NCBI GenBank assembly: GCA_903944295.1
Contig: CAJARA010000076.1
Coordinates: 1 to 35,382, forward strand
DNA length: 35,382 bases
DNA from: an uncultured Chloroflexota bacterium
Lineage (GTDB): Bacteria > Chloroflexota > Limnocylindria > Limnocylindrales > Limnocylindraceae
Reading direction: 5' to 3'
Of the stretch, positions 16,499-24,236 are shown one piece after another. A program made the position numbers and the translations under genes. A model generated the notes under the pieces. It had not been told where the DNA came from. It was given only the letters and a program-made list of their open reading frames with translations, and did no database searches. Within the stretch, counting starts at the first letter, position 1. The number at the start of each line of letters is the position of its first letter.

Positions 16499-17223
16499 GT
16501 GACGAGGCAGCTCTCCTTCGCGAACTGGTGCGCGACGGCGTGATTGGTGGAGCGCTCGCCGCACACGTTGCGCTACTTGCAGATGCTGGCGTGCCACTGG
16601 TCGTGGCAGGCAGCAGTTCAGGACTCGCTACGCGCGTTGCAGGCGCATTCGCCGCCGCATCTCCCGTCCCTGGAGCTGCGGAGAGTGGTCGTGAGATTGA
16701 GATTAAGAGTGGGCACTACTTTGAGTGGCTCGCCGATCCAACGGGGATCGGCTGTATGGATCCGCTGGCTGGGAGTGCGCCGCGCAGTCCGCGCAGCAGC
16801 CGCCTCCGCATCGCCGGTCTCCTGAGCGGCCTTGATCCTGTGACGGCGCGTACAGCTCTTCGTGCGCTAAGCCGTGGCTTCCCCGCACTGATTGAGGCGC
16901 GTGCGACGGGCCTTGCAGAGCTTCTCGACGCGCTGCGCGCAGATCCGCACCGCGTCCCCGAAGATGATCTGCGCCGACTCGGCCTCGTCCTCTGCCTGGA
17001 CGCAACCAACCTCACCGCGGCGCACCTGATGCGCAGCGCCGAGACGGGGGATCGTCGCCCGCCGGCACTCCTCGCCGTCTGGGATGCGACGCGCGCCGTA
17101 TGGGACGACTTTGCCTGGGCCGCCGTACCAGAGCTTGCTGAGCGTTGCGGAGTTTCGCAGCCGGCATACGAGGTTCGGCATGCCGAGCGACTTCAGATCC
17201 TTGAGGCTGGCGAAATTCAGTGA
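16495..17223 (+). CDS. hypothetical protein, possibly degenerate secretion-ATPase-like (P-loop lost)
   Basis: ADAGVPLVVAGSSSGLATRVAGAF sits where a Walker A would be but lacks GK[ST]; RTALRALSRGFPALIEARATGLAELLDALRADPHRVPEDDLRRLGLVLCL resembles the C-terminal part of T2SS/T4SS CpaF-like ATPases. Confidence 0.5.
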   Translation: MSDEAALLRELVRDGVIGGALAAHVALLADAGVPLVVAGSSSGLATRVAGAFAAASPVPGAAESGREIEIKSGHYFEWLADPTGIGCMDPLAGSAPRSPRSSRLRIAGLLSGLDPVTARTALRALSRGFPALIEARATGLAELLDALRADPHRVPEDDLRRLGLVLCLDATNLTAAHLMRSAETGDRRPPALLAVWDATRAVWDDFAWAAVPELAERCGVSQPAYEVRHAERLQILEAGEIQ

Positions 17224-17260
17224 TGGTGAGCGCAGTGAGGCGCCGCGCTATCATTTCTTC

Positions 17261-17278
17261 ATGAGCCAGTCCGCATGA
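17261..17278 (+). other. candidate leaderless mini-ORF (MSQSA*) overlapping the aldolase start
   Basis: ATGAGCCAGTCCGCATGA begins 6 nt after TATCAT (17249-17254); its TGA overlaps ATG 17275 in an ATGA arrangement. Confidence 0.4.
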
Positions 17279-18681
17279 GCCACGTTGCCACCTCGCCCGC
17301 AGATCTGCTGCAGGCGCTGAACGGGTCGCTGCACGTTGCCACTGACGGCTCACTGACGGTGGTCAACGCCGATCTCTTGCGCACGAGCGGCGCAGCGATC
17401 ATCGCCTGGAGCGCCGCGTTCTCCACAGATGAGGCGACGGTGAAGAGTGCGCAGTGGATCGCACGTGCCGCAGCTGCGGCGAGCGGCGTCTATAGCGCGA
17501 GCATCGCACCGCTCTACGCCGCCCGTGCGGCGGGGGTTTATGAGGGGCTGAGCGTTCCGGCGATCAACCTCCGCTCACAGGTCTTTGACATGGCACGCAG
17601 CGCGCTCGAGTGCGCTGCGAAGATGGGCGGTGCGGCGCTGATCTTTGAGCTCGCCCGCTCGGAGCAGACCTACACCTTCCAGCGTCCGGTCGACTATGCC
17701 ACCAGCATTTATGCCGCCGCGATCGCCGCCGGCTGGCGTGGCCCGCTCTTCATTCAAGGGGACCACTACCAGTTCGTTGCGAAGAAGTACGCCGCCGATC
17801 CTGATGCGGTCGCCGCAGAGATCGCGCGCGCCTGCAGGCTCGCCGTTGATGCTGGGTACCGCAACATCGACATTGATGCCTCCACTCTCGTTGACCTCTC
17901 GCAGGCAACTGTTGCCGAGGAGCAGCGCGTCAACGTTGAGCGCAGCGCTGAGGCGGCGGCACTGATCCGCTCCATTGAGCCGAGCGGTGTTGAGATCAGC
18001 ATCGGCGGTGAGATCGGCGAAGTTGGCACAAACAACTCCACCGTTGAGGAGCTCGCCGCCTACCTAGACGGCTTTGATGTCGCGCTTGCGCGGCTACGAC
18101 CTGGCGCGCGGGGCCTGAGCAAGGTCTCCGTGCAGACAGGGACGAGCCACGGGGGCGTGCCACTTCCAGGTGGCGGCGTTGCCGAAGTTGCGCTCGACTT
18201 TGGCGTGCTGGAACGACTCGGGAAGCTGGCGCGCGAGCGCGGCCTCGCCGGTGCGGTACAGCACGGCGCCTCCACGCTTCCAGAAGATCTCTTCCACCGA
18301 TTCCCAGAGGTTGGCACCGCCGAAGTGCATCTCGCCACCGGATTCCAGAACACGCTCTACGACCACCCATCCTTCCCAACGGAGCTGCGCAGCGAGATCT
18401 CGGCATGGCTGCACGCCAACGCCGCCGACGAGGCGAAGCCTGGCGATAGCGAAGAGCAGTTCATCTATCGCACGCGGAAGAAGGCGCTGGGGCCCTTTAA
18501 GCGCCAGCTCTGGGATCTCTCCGGCAAGGGCGAGATCCTCGAGACACAGCGAGATCGATTTACGTCGCTCTTCACGCAGCTTGGTGTTGCTGGGACGCGC
18601 GACCTTGTGGGGAAGTGGGTTCCTGAACTTTCTGATCCGCTCCCTGCGGCGCCGAGCGAGCTGATCAGCGCCGCGCGCTAG
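17275..18681 (+). CDS. class II fructose/tagatose-bisphosphate aldolase-like protein (long form)
   Basis: FIQGDHYQF...NIDIDASTLVDLS...ISIGGEIGEVGTNNSTVEELAAYLDGF...GLSKVSVQTGTSHGG; 468 aa, longer than typical class II aldolases. Confidence 0.75.
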   Translation: MSHVATSPADLLQALNGSLHVATDGSLTVVNADLLRTSGAAIIAWSAAFSTDEATVKSAQWIARAAAAASGVYSASIAPLYAARAAGVYEGLSVPAINLRSQVFDMARSALECAAKMGGAALIFELARSEQTYTFQRPVDYATSIYAAAIAAGWRGPLFIQGDHYQFVAKKYAADPDAVAAEIARACRLAVDAGYRNIDIDASTLVDLSQATVAEEQRVNVERSAEAAALIRSIEPSGVEISIGGEIGEVGTNNSTVEELAAYLDGFDVALARLRPGARGLSKVSVQTGTSHGGVPLPGGGVAEVALDFGVLERLGKLARERGLAGAVQHGASTLPEDLFHRFPEVGTAEVHLATGFQNTLYDHPSFPTELRSEISAWLHANAADEAKPGDSEEQFIYRTRKKALGPFKRQLWDLSGKGEILETQRDRFTSLFTQLGVAGTRDLVGKWVPELSDPLPAAPSELISAAR

Positions 18682-18689
18682 ACACTCGC

Positions 18690-20030
18690 TTAGCTGCGCT
18701 TCACTCCAGCTGCGTCGAGCGACTCCTCAAGAATCTTCAGCGCCAGATCAACCTCTTCCGCCGTGGTCACAAGTGGCGGGATGATGCGAATCACCTGGGC
18801 GTAGGCTCCGGCGGAGAGAAGGAGCATCTTCCGCTTGTTCGCTTCGGCAATGACGCGCTTCACCGCATCTGGATCCGGGACTCGACCGTCGCCTTCGCCC
18901 GGCTTGACGAACTCAAGGGCGAGCATCAGCCCGAGGCCGCGCACGTCGCCGATCCCTGCACGACCCGCCGCGATCTTCTTGAGGCCGGCGAGCATCTGCG
19001 TCCCGCGCGTGGCCGCATTTTCAACGAGCTTCTCGTCCTCAATCACATCAAGGGTTGCGAGGGCGGCGGCGCAGGCGACCACGTTGCCGCCGTACGTTCC
19101 GCCGTGCGTCCCTGGCGCCCAGCTCTCAAGGAGCTCCTTGCGCGCGATGATGCCGGAGAGTGGCAGCCCTGAGGCGATCCCCTTCGCCATCACCAGGATG
19201 TCCGGCTCAACGTTCTGGTGCTGCACTGCGAACATCTTTCCGGTGCGACCGAAGCCGGTCTGCACCTCGTCCGCAATGAGCAGGATGCCGAGTTCGCGTG
19301 TCAGTTCACGGAGGCGCGGGAGGAATCCCGCTGGCGGCACAACGTAGCCACCCTCACCGAGTACTGGCTCAACAACAACGGCGGCAACATCTTCTGCGCT
19401 CGCGAGCGTGTGGAGGGTGAGATCCCACTCCTCCTCCCAGCGGCAGCTGCATCCGGCGCAAGAGCCGCCACTTCCGGGTGTGCCCGCGTCGCGCGCCGCA
19501 ACCGGTGCGCGGTAGCAGGAGGGGAATGCGGTGCTATAGACAGATCCTGGAAGCGGCTCAAAGTGGCCGCGGTAGACGTTCTTTGCGGTGGTCATCGCCA
19601 TGGTCTGCGCGGTGCGGCCGTGATATCCGCCGCGGAAGACAAGGATCACGCGGCGCTTCGTTGCGCGGCGCGCCAACTTCACCGCCGCCTCAATCGCCTC
19701 ACTCCCGGAGTTGGAGAGGAAGACGCCCCATGGTCCACCTGGGAGCACTTTGCTGAGACGTTCGTGGAGTCGTAGTCCTGGCTCGTGATAGACGATGTTC
19801 TGCTGGCCGTGGATCAGCTTTGTCGCCTGTTCAGCGATCGCCGCCGCGATCTTCGGATGTGCGTGACCAGTGTTCACCACGCCGATCCCTGAGGTGTAGT
19901 CAAGCCAGCGCTCGCCAGCGCGGTCGATCAGCCAGGAGCCCTCGCCACGCTCAACATCAACGTTGCCGGCGCGGCCCCAAACCGGGGCGATGACCTCGTG
20001 CCCTGGGATCGGACCACCCTTGCTGCTCAT
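18690..20030 (-). CDS. class III PLP-dependent aminotransferase (4-aminobutyrate/putrescine-type)
   Basis: LDYTSGIGVVNTGHAHPKI; IEAAVKLARRATKRRVILVFRGGYHGRT; ILLIADEVQTGFGRTGKMFA; VMAKGIASGLPLSGIIARKELL. Overlaps the ABC permease gene. Confidence 0.9.
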   Translation of the reverse strand: MSSKGGPIPGHEVIAPVWGRAGNVDVERGEGSWLIDRAGERWLDYTSGIGVVNTGHAHPKIAAAIAEQATKLIHGQQNIVYHEPGLRLHERLSKVLPGGPWGVFLSNSGSEAIEAAVKLARRATKRRVILVFRGGYHGRTAQTMAMTTAKNVYRGHFEPLPGSVYSTAFPSCYRAPVAARDAGTPGSGGSCAGCSCRWEEEWDLTLHTLASAEDVAAVVVEPVLGEGGYVVPPAGFLPRLRELTRELGILLIADEVQTGFGRTGKMFAVQHQNVEPDILVMAKGIASGLPLSGIIARKELLESWAPGTHGGTYGGNVVACAAALATLDVIEDEKLVENAATRGTQMLAGLKKIAAGRAGIGDVRGLGLMLALEFVKPGEGDGRVPDPDAVKRVIAEANKRKMLLLSAGAYAQVIRIIPPLVTTAEEVDLALKILEESLDAAGVKRS

Positions 20031-20839
20031 GGCTTCAGGTTAGCGCGGCGGCGCTGGAGGAGGGCGCCAATAGCAACGAGCGAGACCGTCACCACGAAGA
20101 AGAGGGTGGCGAACGCGTTCACCTGCGGCGGGATTCCCTTCTGCACCTTCAGATAGATGTAGACGGGGAAGGTCTGCACCTGCCCGGCGTTGAAGCGCGT
20201 GATGACGAAGTCGTCCAGGGAGAGTCCAAAAGCCAAAACCGCACTCGCCGCAATCCCAGGGAGGATCAGCGGGAAGGTGACGCGCCAGAAGGTCTGCCAC
20301 GGCGTTGCGCCAAGGTCGGCCGCCGCCTCTTCTAGTCGCATATCAAAGCCGGCGAGACGCGCCTTCATCGTGACCACCACGTAGCTCACGTTAAACATCA
20401 CATGGGCGAGGATCAGTGTGATCTCGCCGAGCGGGATGCGTAGCGTGACGAAGAGGGTGAGGAGCGAAGCGCCAAGAACGATCTCAGGGGTGGCGAGTGG
20501 GAGGAATACGAAGAGGTCGATCGCCTTTCGGAACCTGAACTGATAGCGCACCAGCGCCATCGCCATGAGCGTGCCGATGGTGGTTGCGATGATGGTTGAG
20601 ACGAGTGCGATGCGCAGCGAGATGCCGACCGCACTGACCAGCGTTGGATCGCGGAAGAGGGTGAGCCAGTTATCAAAGGTAAACGAGGCCCACGAGTAGT
20701 TGGAACGGCCGATCGGATCGTTGAAGCTAAAGAGGGCGACGGTCAGGATCGGGAGGAGCAGGTAGAGGAGGGCGAGCGATGCGTAGATGGTGAGAAATCT
20801 AGATGCCGCCACCGCTGCAATCTTTCGGATGATGCTCAT
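20027..20839 (-). CDS. potC: spermidine/putrescine-type ABC transporter permease
   Basis: Multiple TM, EAAADLGATPWQTFWRVTFPLILPGIAAS (EAA loop); next to potB/potD/potA. Confidence 0.9.
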   Translation of the reverse strand: MSIIRKIAAVAASRFLTIYASLALLYLLLPILTVALFSFNDPIGRSNYSWASFTFDNWLTLFRDPTLVSAVGISLRIALVSTIIATTIGTLMAMALVRYQFRFRKAIDLFVFLPLATPEIVLGASLLTLFVTLRIPLGEITLILAHVMFNVSYVVVTMKARLAGFDMRLEEAAADLGATPWQTFWRVTFPLILPGIAASAVLAFGLSLDDFVITRFNAGQVQTFPVYIYLKVQKGIPPQVNAFATLFFVVTVSLVAIGALLQRRRANLKP

Positions 20840-21711
20840 TAGATCGCCTTTGAGGTGAGTTCGTCGGTGCCGAGGAGTCGGCCATAGAGCGCGACGCCAG
20901 CGAGGATCAGCACCATCAGCATGAAGCTGAGTGCCGCCGCGGTTGGGTAGTCCCGATCAACAAGGAACTGGCGCTGGATGACATTGCCAACCATCGTGGT
21001 GTTTGGATTGCCGAGAAGTTCCGCGTTGATGAAGTCGCCGATCGCAGGGATGAAGGTGAGGAGAGAGCCGGCGAAGATGCCGGGCATCGCCAGCGGGAGT
21101 GTGACGCGACGGAAGGCACCCCAGCTCGTTGCGTAGAGATCCTGCGCCGCCTCAAGGAGGCGGCGGTCGATCTTCTCCAGCGAGACGTAGATGGGGAGGA
21201 TCATGAACGGCACAAAGTTGTAGGCGATCCCTGCGATTACCGCGAAGGGCGTATCAAGGAAGCGCGCCGCAGGATCCACGAGGCCTGCCGCCTTCAGTGG
21301 CCCAAGGATGATTGAGTCGTCACCCAGGATGGTTCGCCAACCGATCGTGCGCAGCAGGTACGAGGTGAAGAATGGTGCAACGACGAGGAAGAGGAGCGCG
21401 CTGCGGGCACGCCCCGCCTTGAAGGCGATGAAATAGGCGAGTGGGAATGCGATCGCAAAGCAAATCAGCGTTGCCGCAAACCCGTACTGGATTGAGCGTG
21501 CGTACTGCTGCTGATACTTACCCAGCGCGTCCGTATAGTTCGTCCAATTCGAGAAGCTAAAGCTGAACCCACTCTCGAGTGTACCGCTCCAGAAACTGCT
21601 CGCAAACATCTGGATGTTTGGCGCAAGGTAGAACGAGACAAGCCAGACGAGGCCCGGGAGGAGCAGAAGGAGCGGGACGAGCGCCGGATGGCGCCGAATC
21701 ATACCCATCAA
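20839..21711 (-). CDS. potB: spermidine/putrescine-type ABC transporter permease
   Basis: LLEAAQDLYATSWGAFRRVTLPLAMPGIFAG (EAA loop), six-TM type profile. Confidence 0.9.
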   Translation of the reverse strand: MMGMIRRHPALVPLLLLLPGLVWLVSFYLAPNIQMFASSFWSGTLESGFSFSFSNWTNYTDALGKYQQQYARSIQYGFAATLICFAIAFPLAYFIAFKAGRARSALLFLVVAPFFTSYLLRTIGWRTILGDDSIILGPLKAAGLVDPAARFLDTPFAVIAGIAYNFVPFMILPIYVSLEKIDRRLLEAAQDLYATSWGAFRRVTLPLAMPGIFAGSLLTFIPAIGDFINAELLGNPNTTMVGNVIQRQFLVDRDYPTAAALSFMLMVLILAGVALYGRLLGTDELTSKAI

Positions 21712-21733
21712 CTCGTCTCAGTCAGTGAGGCGA

Positions 21734-22930
21734 TCAGCCGCCGACGCCTTCGACGATCCCGCTGAACTGCTCGTCAAAGTAGGCCTGGTCTTCTGCGCTC
21801 ACATCACCCCAGACCTTCAGGCGCGACTTGGTTGCCGCGTCTGGGAAGATCAGCGGGTTCGTTGCCAGCGCAGGATCGATCTTGGCGATCTCCTCCGCAG
21901 CGCCCTTCACAGGGCAGATGTACTGGACGTAGGCCTCAACGATCGCCGCGATCTCAGGGCGGTAATAGAAGTCGATCCAGAGCTCAGCGGTGTACTTGTT
22001 CTTCGCCCCCTTCGGGATCAGCATGTTGTCCGTGGCGTACATGCCGCCCTCATCTGGGACAACGAAGTCGAGCTCTGGCTTATCCAACTTGATGATCCCC
22101 ACGTCGCCGGACCAGGCGATCGCCGCGTAGGCAGAGTCGCTGATGAGCAGCTCTGTGTAGCCCTGGCTCGCAAGCTTGCGCACCTGACCTGAGTTGATCT
22201 CCCCCTGGAGGGTGGCGATCGCAGCGTCAAAGGTTGGACGCGTTGGAACGGATGGATCGGCGCCGTTGCCGAGCATCACGAGACCAACCGTGTCGCGCAG
22301 CTCGGTGAGCAGTACGACCTTCCCCTTGAGTGTTGGATCCCAGAGTCCTGAGAACTTCGTGAATGGGGTTGTCTTCTTGGTGTTGATGCCGAGGCCGGTC
22401 ATCAGCGACTGCCACGGTGCAAGGTAGTCGTTGCTTGAATCTGCAGCGCGCCCCTTGAACTCGTCAGCGAGGTTCGCCACGAAGTTCGGCATGTTTGCCT
22501 TGTCGAACTTCTCCGCCCAGCCAAGGTCAACGATCTTCTTCGCCATCCACGTTGTTGGCGTGACGATGTCCCAGCCGGTGTCCTGGCCCGCCTCAAGCGG
22601 CGCCTTGATCGTGCCGAAGAACTCGTCGTTATCCAGAAGCACCTCTTGGTAGTTCACGCGTGTGCCGTACTCCGCCTGGAATCGGCGGAGGCTCTCTGAG
22701 GTGTCTGCCGTTGCGGTGTCAACGCCGTCATCAACGTCGATGTAGTAGGTCCAGTTGGCGAAGTTGATCGCAGCAGCTGGCGTCTTATCGCCCCCCGTGC
22801 TCTCTGTCGGCTCGGTAGAGGCGCCAGAGGTTCCGCATGCGGCGAGGAAGGCGGCGGCACCAGCAACGGCACCAGCCTTCAGCACTGTTCGTCGATCGAG
22901 TTCCATTCCCATCTTCTTCTCGGTGCTCAT
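21734..22930 (-). CDS. potD: polyamine-type extracellular solute-binding lipoprotein
   Basis: MSTEKKMGMELDRRTVLKAGAVAGAAAFLAACGTS (Tat-like plus lipobox); NFANWTYYIDVDD...; GWDIVTPTTWMAKKIVDLGWAEKFD. Start ATG 22930 with AGGAGGAG upstream. Confidence 0.9.
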   Translation of the reverse strand: MSTEKKMGMELDRRTVLKAGAVAGAAAFLAACGTSGASTEPTESTGGDKTPAAAINFANWTYYIDVDDGVDTATADTSESLRRFQAEYGTRVNYQEVLLDNDEFFGTIKAPLEAGQDTGWDIVTPTTWMAKKIVDLGWAEKFDKANMPNFVANLADEFKGRAADSSNDYLAPWQSLMTGLGINTKKTTPFTKFSGLWDPTLKGKVVLLTELRDTVGLVMLGNGADPSVPTRPTFDAAIATLQGEINSGQVRKLASQGYTELLISDSAYAAIAWSGDVGIIKLDKPELDFVVPDEGGMYATDNMLIPKGAKNKYTAELWIDFYYRPEIAAIVEAYVQYICPVKGAAEEIAKIDPALATNPLIFPDAATKSRLKVWGDVSAEDQAYFDEQFSGIVEGVGG

Positions 22931-22949
22931 TGCTCTCCTCCTTCTGCGC

Positions 22950-24047
22950 CTAAGCGCTTGCGGCATCGCCAACGACGAAGCCATGTTCCGGTTTCCAGGT
23001 GAGTGTGACCTGCTCCCCAGGTCGCCAGGTGTCACTTCGCGTCGTGCGGTCAATGTTCTGCTCGCTGACTAAGAGTCGTAGCCCGCCCTTCCCTTCAACA
23101 ACGTACTGCGTGATCACGCCGAGGTAGCTCGTATCAACAACGGTCCCTTCAAGTGTGTTCCCCTTCGACTGCTGACCGCGCTCCAGGAGGGTCAGTTTTT
23201 CTGGGCGCACGCCGATCGCGCCGCTGCTCCCAATATCGCCGAGGCTTTTCGGTGCGCGAACGACTGCGCCAGAGGGGAGGGTGACCGTCCAGTCATCGCC
23301 ATCGCTGCCAACCTTCCCCTCAAGGAGATTGCTCGCGCCAACGAAGCCGGCGACGAAACGTGTTGATGGTCGCTCGTAGAGTGTCTCTGGGCCGGCGAGC
23401 TGCTCATAGCGCCCCTTATTCATCACGGCGATGCGGTCGGACATCGTCATCGCCTCCTCTTGGTCGTGGGTGACATAGATGAAGGTGATCCCGACCTCTC
23501 GCTGGATGCGCTTCAGTTCAATGCCCATCTGCTTGCGCAGCTTTAGGTCGAGCGCGCCGAGCGGCTCATCAAGGAGGAGGACGGCGGGCTCATTGACGAG
23601 CGCGCGTGCAAGGGCAACGCGCTGTGCCTGTCCTCCAGAGAGTTGTGCTGGGACACGCTTCTCGTAGCCGATGAGCTGCACCAGCTCCATCGCTTCGCCA
23701 ACGCGTCGCTTCAGTTCGTCGCCCTTAATGCCGGAGCGGCGCAGGCCGAAGGCGACGTTCTCGTAGATCGTCAGATGCGGGAAGAGTGCATAGCTCTGGA
23801 AGACGGTGTTGACGTCGCGCTCGTAGGCGGGGAGGAAGGTGACATCAACACCCTTCAACTCAATCAGGCCGCTCGTCGGCTGCTCGAAGCCGCCGATCAT
23901 GCGGAGTGTCGTGGTCTTGCCACAACCGGATGGTCCGAGCAGGGTGAAGAACTCGCCGTCGCTCACGTCAAGGGTGATCGCGTCGACCGCGATCGCATCC
24001 CCGAACTTCTTGGTCACGTTAACCAGCCGGACGTCGACTTCAGCCAC
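22950..24047 (-). CDS. potA: polyamine-type ABC transporter ATP-binding protein
   Basis: LLGPSGCGKTTTLRMIGGFE (Walker A), LSGGQAQRVALARALVNEPAVLLLDEPLGALD, TOBE-like C-terminus. GTG 24047 preferred because GGAGGTGA lies 8 nt upstream; 24065 GTG is the alternative. Confidence 0.93.
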   Translation of the reverse strand: MAEVDVRLVNVTKKFGDAIAVDAITLDVSDGEFFTLLGPSGCGKTTTLRMIGGFEQPTSGLIELKGVDVTFLPAYERDVNTVFQSYALFPHLTIYENVAFGLRRSGIKGDELKRRVGEAMELVQLIGYEKRVPAQLSGGQAQRVALARALVNEPAVLLLDEPLGALDLKLRKQMGIELKRIQREVGITFIYVTHDQEEAMTMSDRIAVMNKGRYEQLAGPETLYERPSTRFVAGFVGASNLLEGKVGSDGDDWTVTLPSGAVVRAPKSLGDIGSSGAIGVRPEKLTLLERGQQSKGNTLEGTVVDTSYLGVITQYVVEGKGGLRLLVSEQNIDRTTRSDTWRPGEQVTLTWKPEHGFVVGDAASA

Positions 24048-24055
24048 CCTCGGGG

Positions 24056-24094
24056 TCACCTCCACAGTGCGCTCCGCGCGTCGCTCCTCAACAT
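24056..24094 (-). other. candidate 12-codon upstream leader ORF of potA (MLRSDARSALWR*)
   Basis: ATGTTGAGGAGCGACGCGCGGAGCGCACTGTGGAGGTGA; ATG in the loop of CCTCA-TGT-TGAGG hairpin; stop codon lies inside the potA Shine-Dalgarno GGAGGTGA. Confidence 0.35.
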
Positions 24095-24106
24095 GAGGAC
24101 GTGCAG

Positions 24107-24135
24107 AGCGTATGACCCACGGGGGGTGGGGTCAA
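24107..24135 (-). promoter_or_regulatory. sigma70-like promoter of the pot operon with embedded inverted repeat
   Basis: Reverse strand TTGACC (24130-24135) - 17 nt - TACGCT (24107-24112); spacer contains TGACCC-N10-GGGTCA (24113-24134). Confidence 0.65.
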
Positions 24136-24149
24136 ACGGCGTTGCGGGG

Positions 24150-24155
24150 TACGAT
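24150..24155 (+). promoter_or_regulatory. candidate -10 box (TACGAT) for the Mrp gene, divergent from the pot promoter
   Basis: TACGAT 82 nt upstream of ATG 24237; no clear -35. Confidence 0.4.
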
Positions 24156-24236
24156 GTGGAGGAGTGGTGACAGCCCCGCCCTGAGCACGATCAGCGGGCC
24201 TCTGACCGAGAGATCGACCAAGAGATAGGAGGGTGA

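Noticed and set aside
19218-19775. 185-aa plus ORF inside the aminotransferase
   Set aside because: Antisense shadow; no start context or domain.
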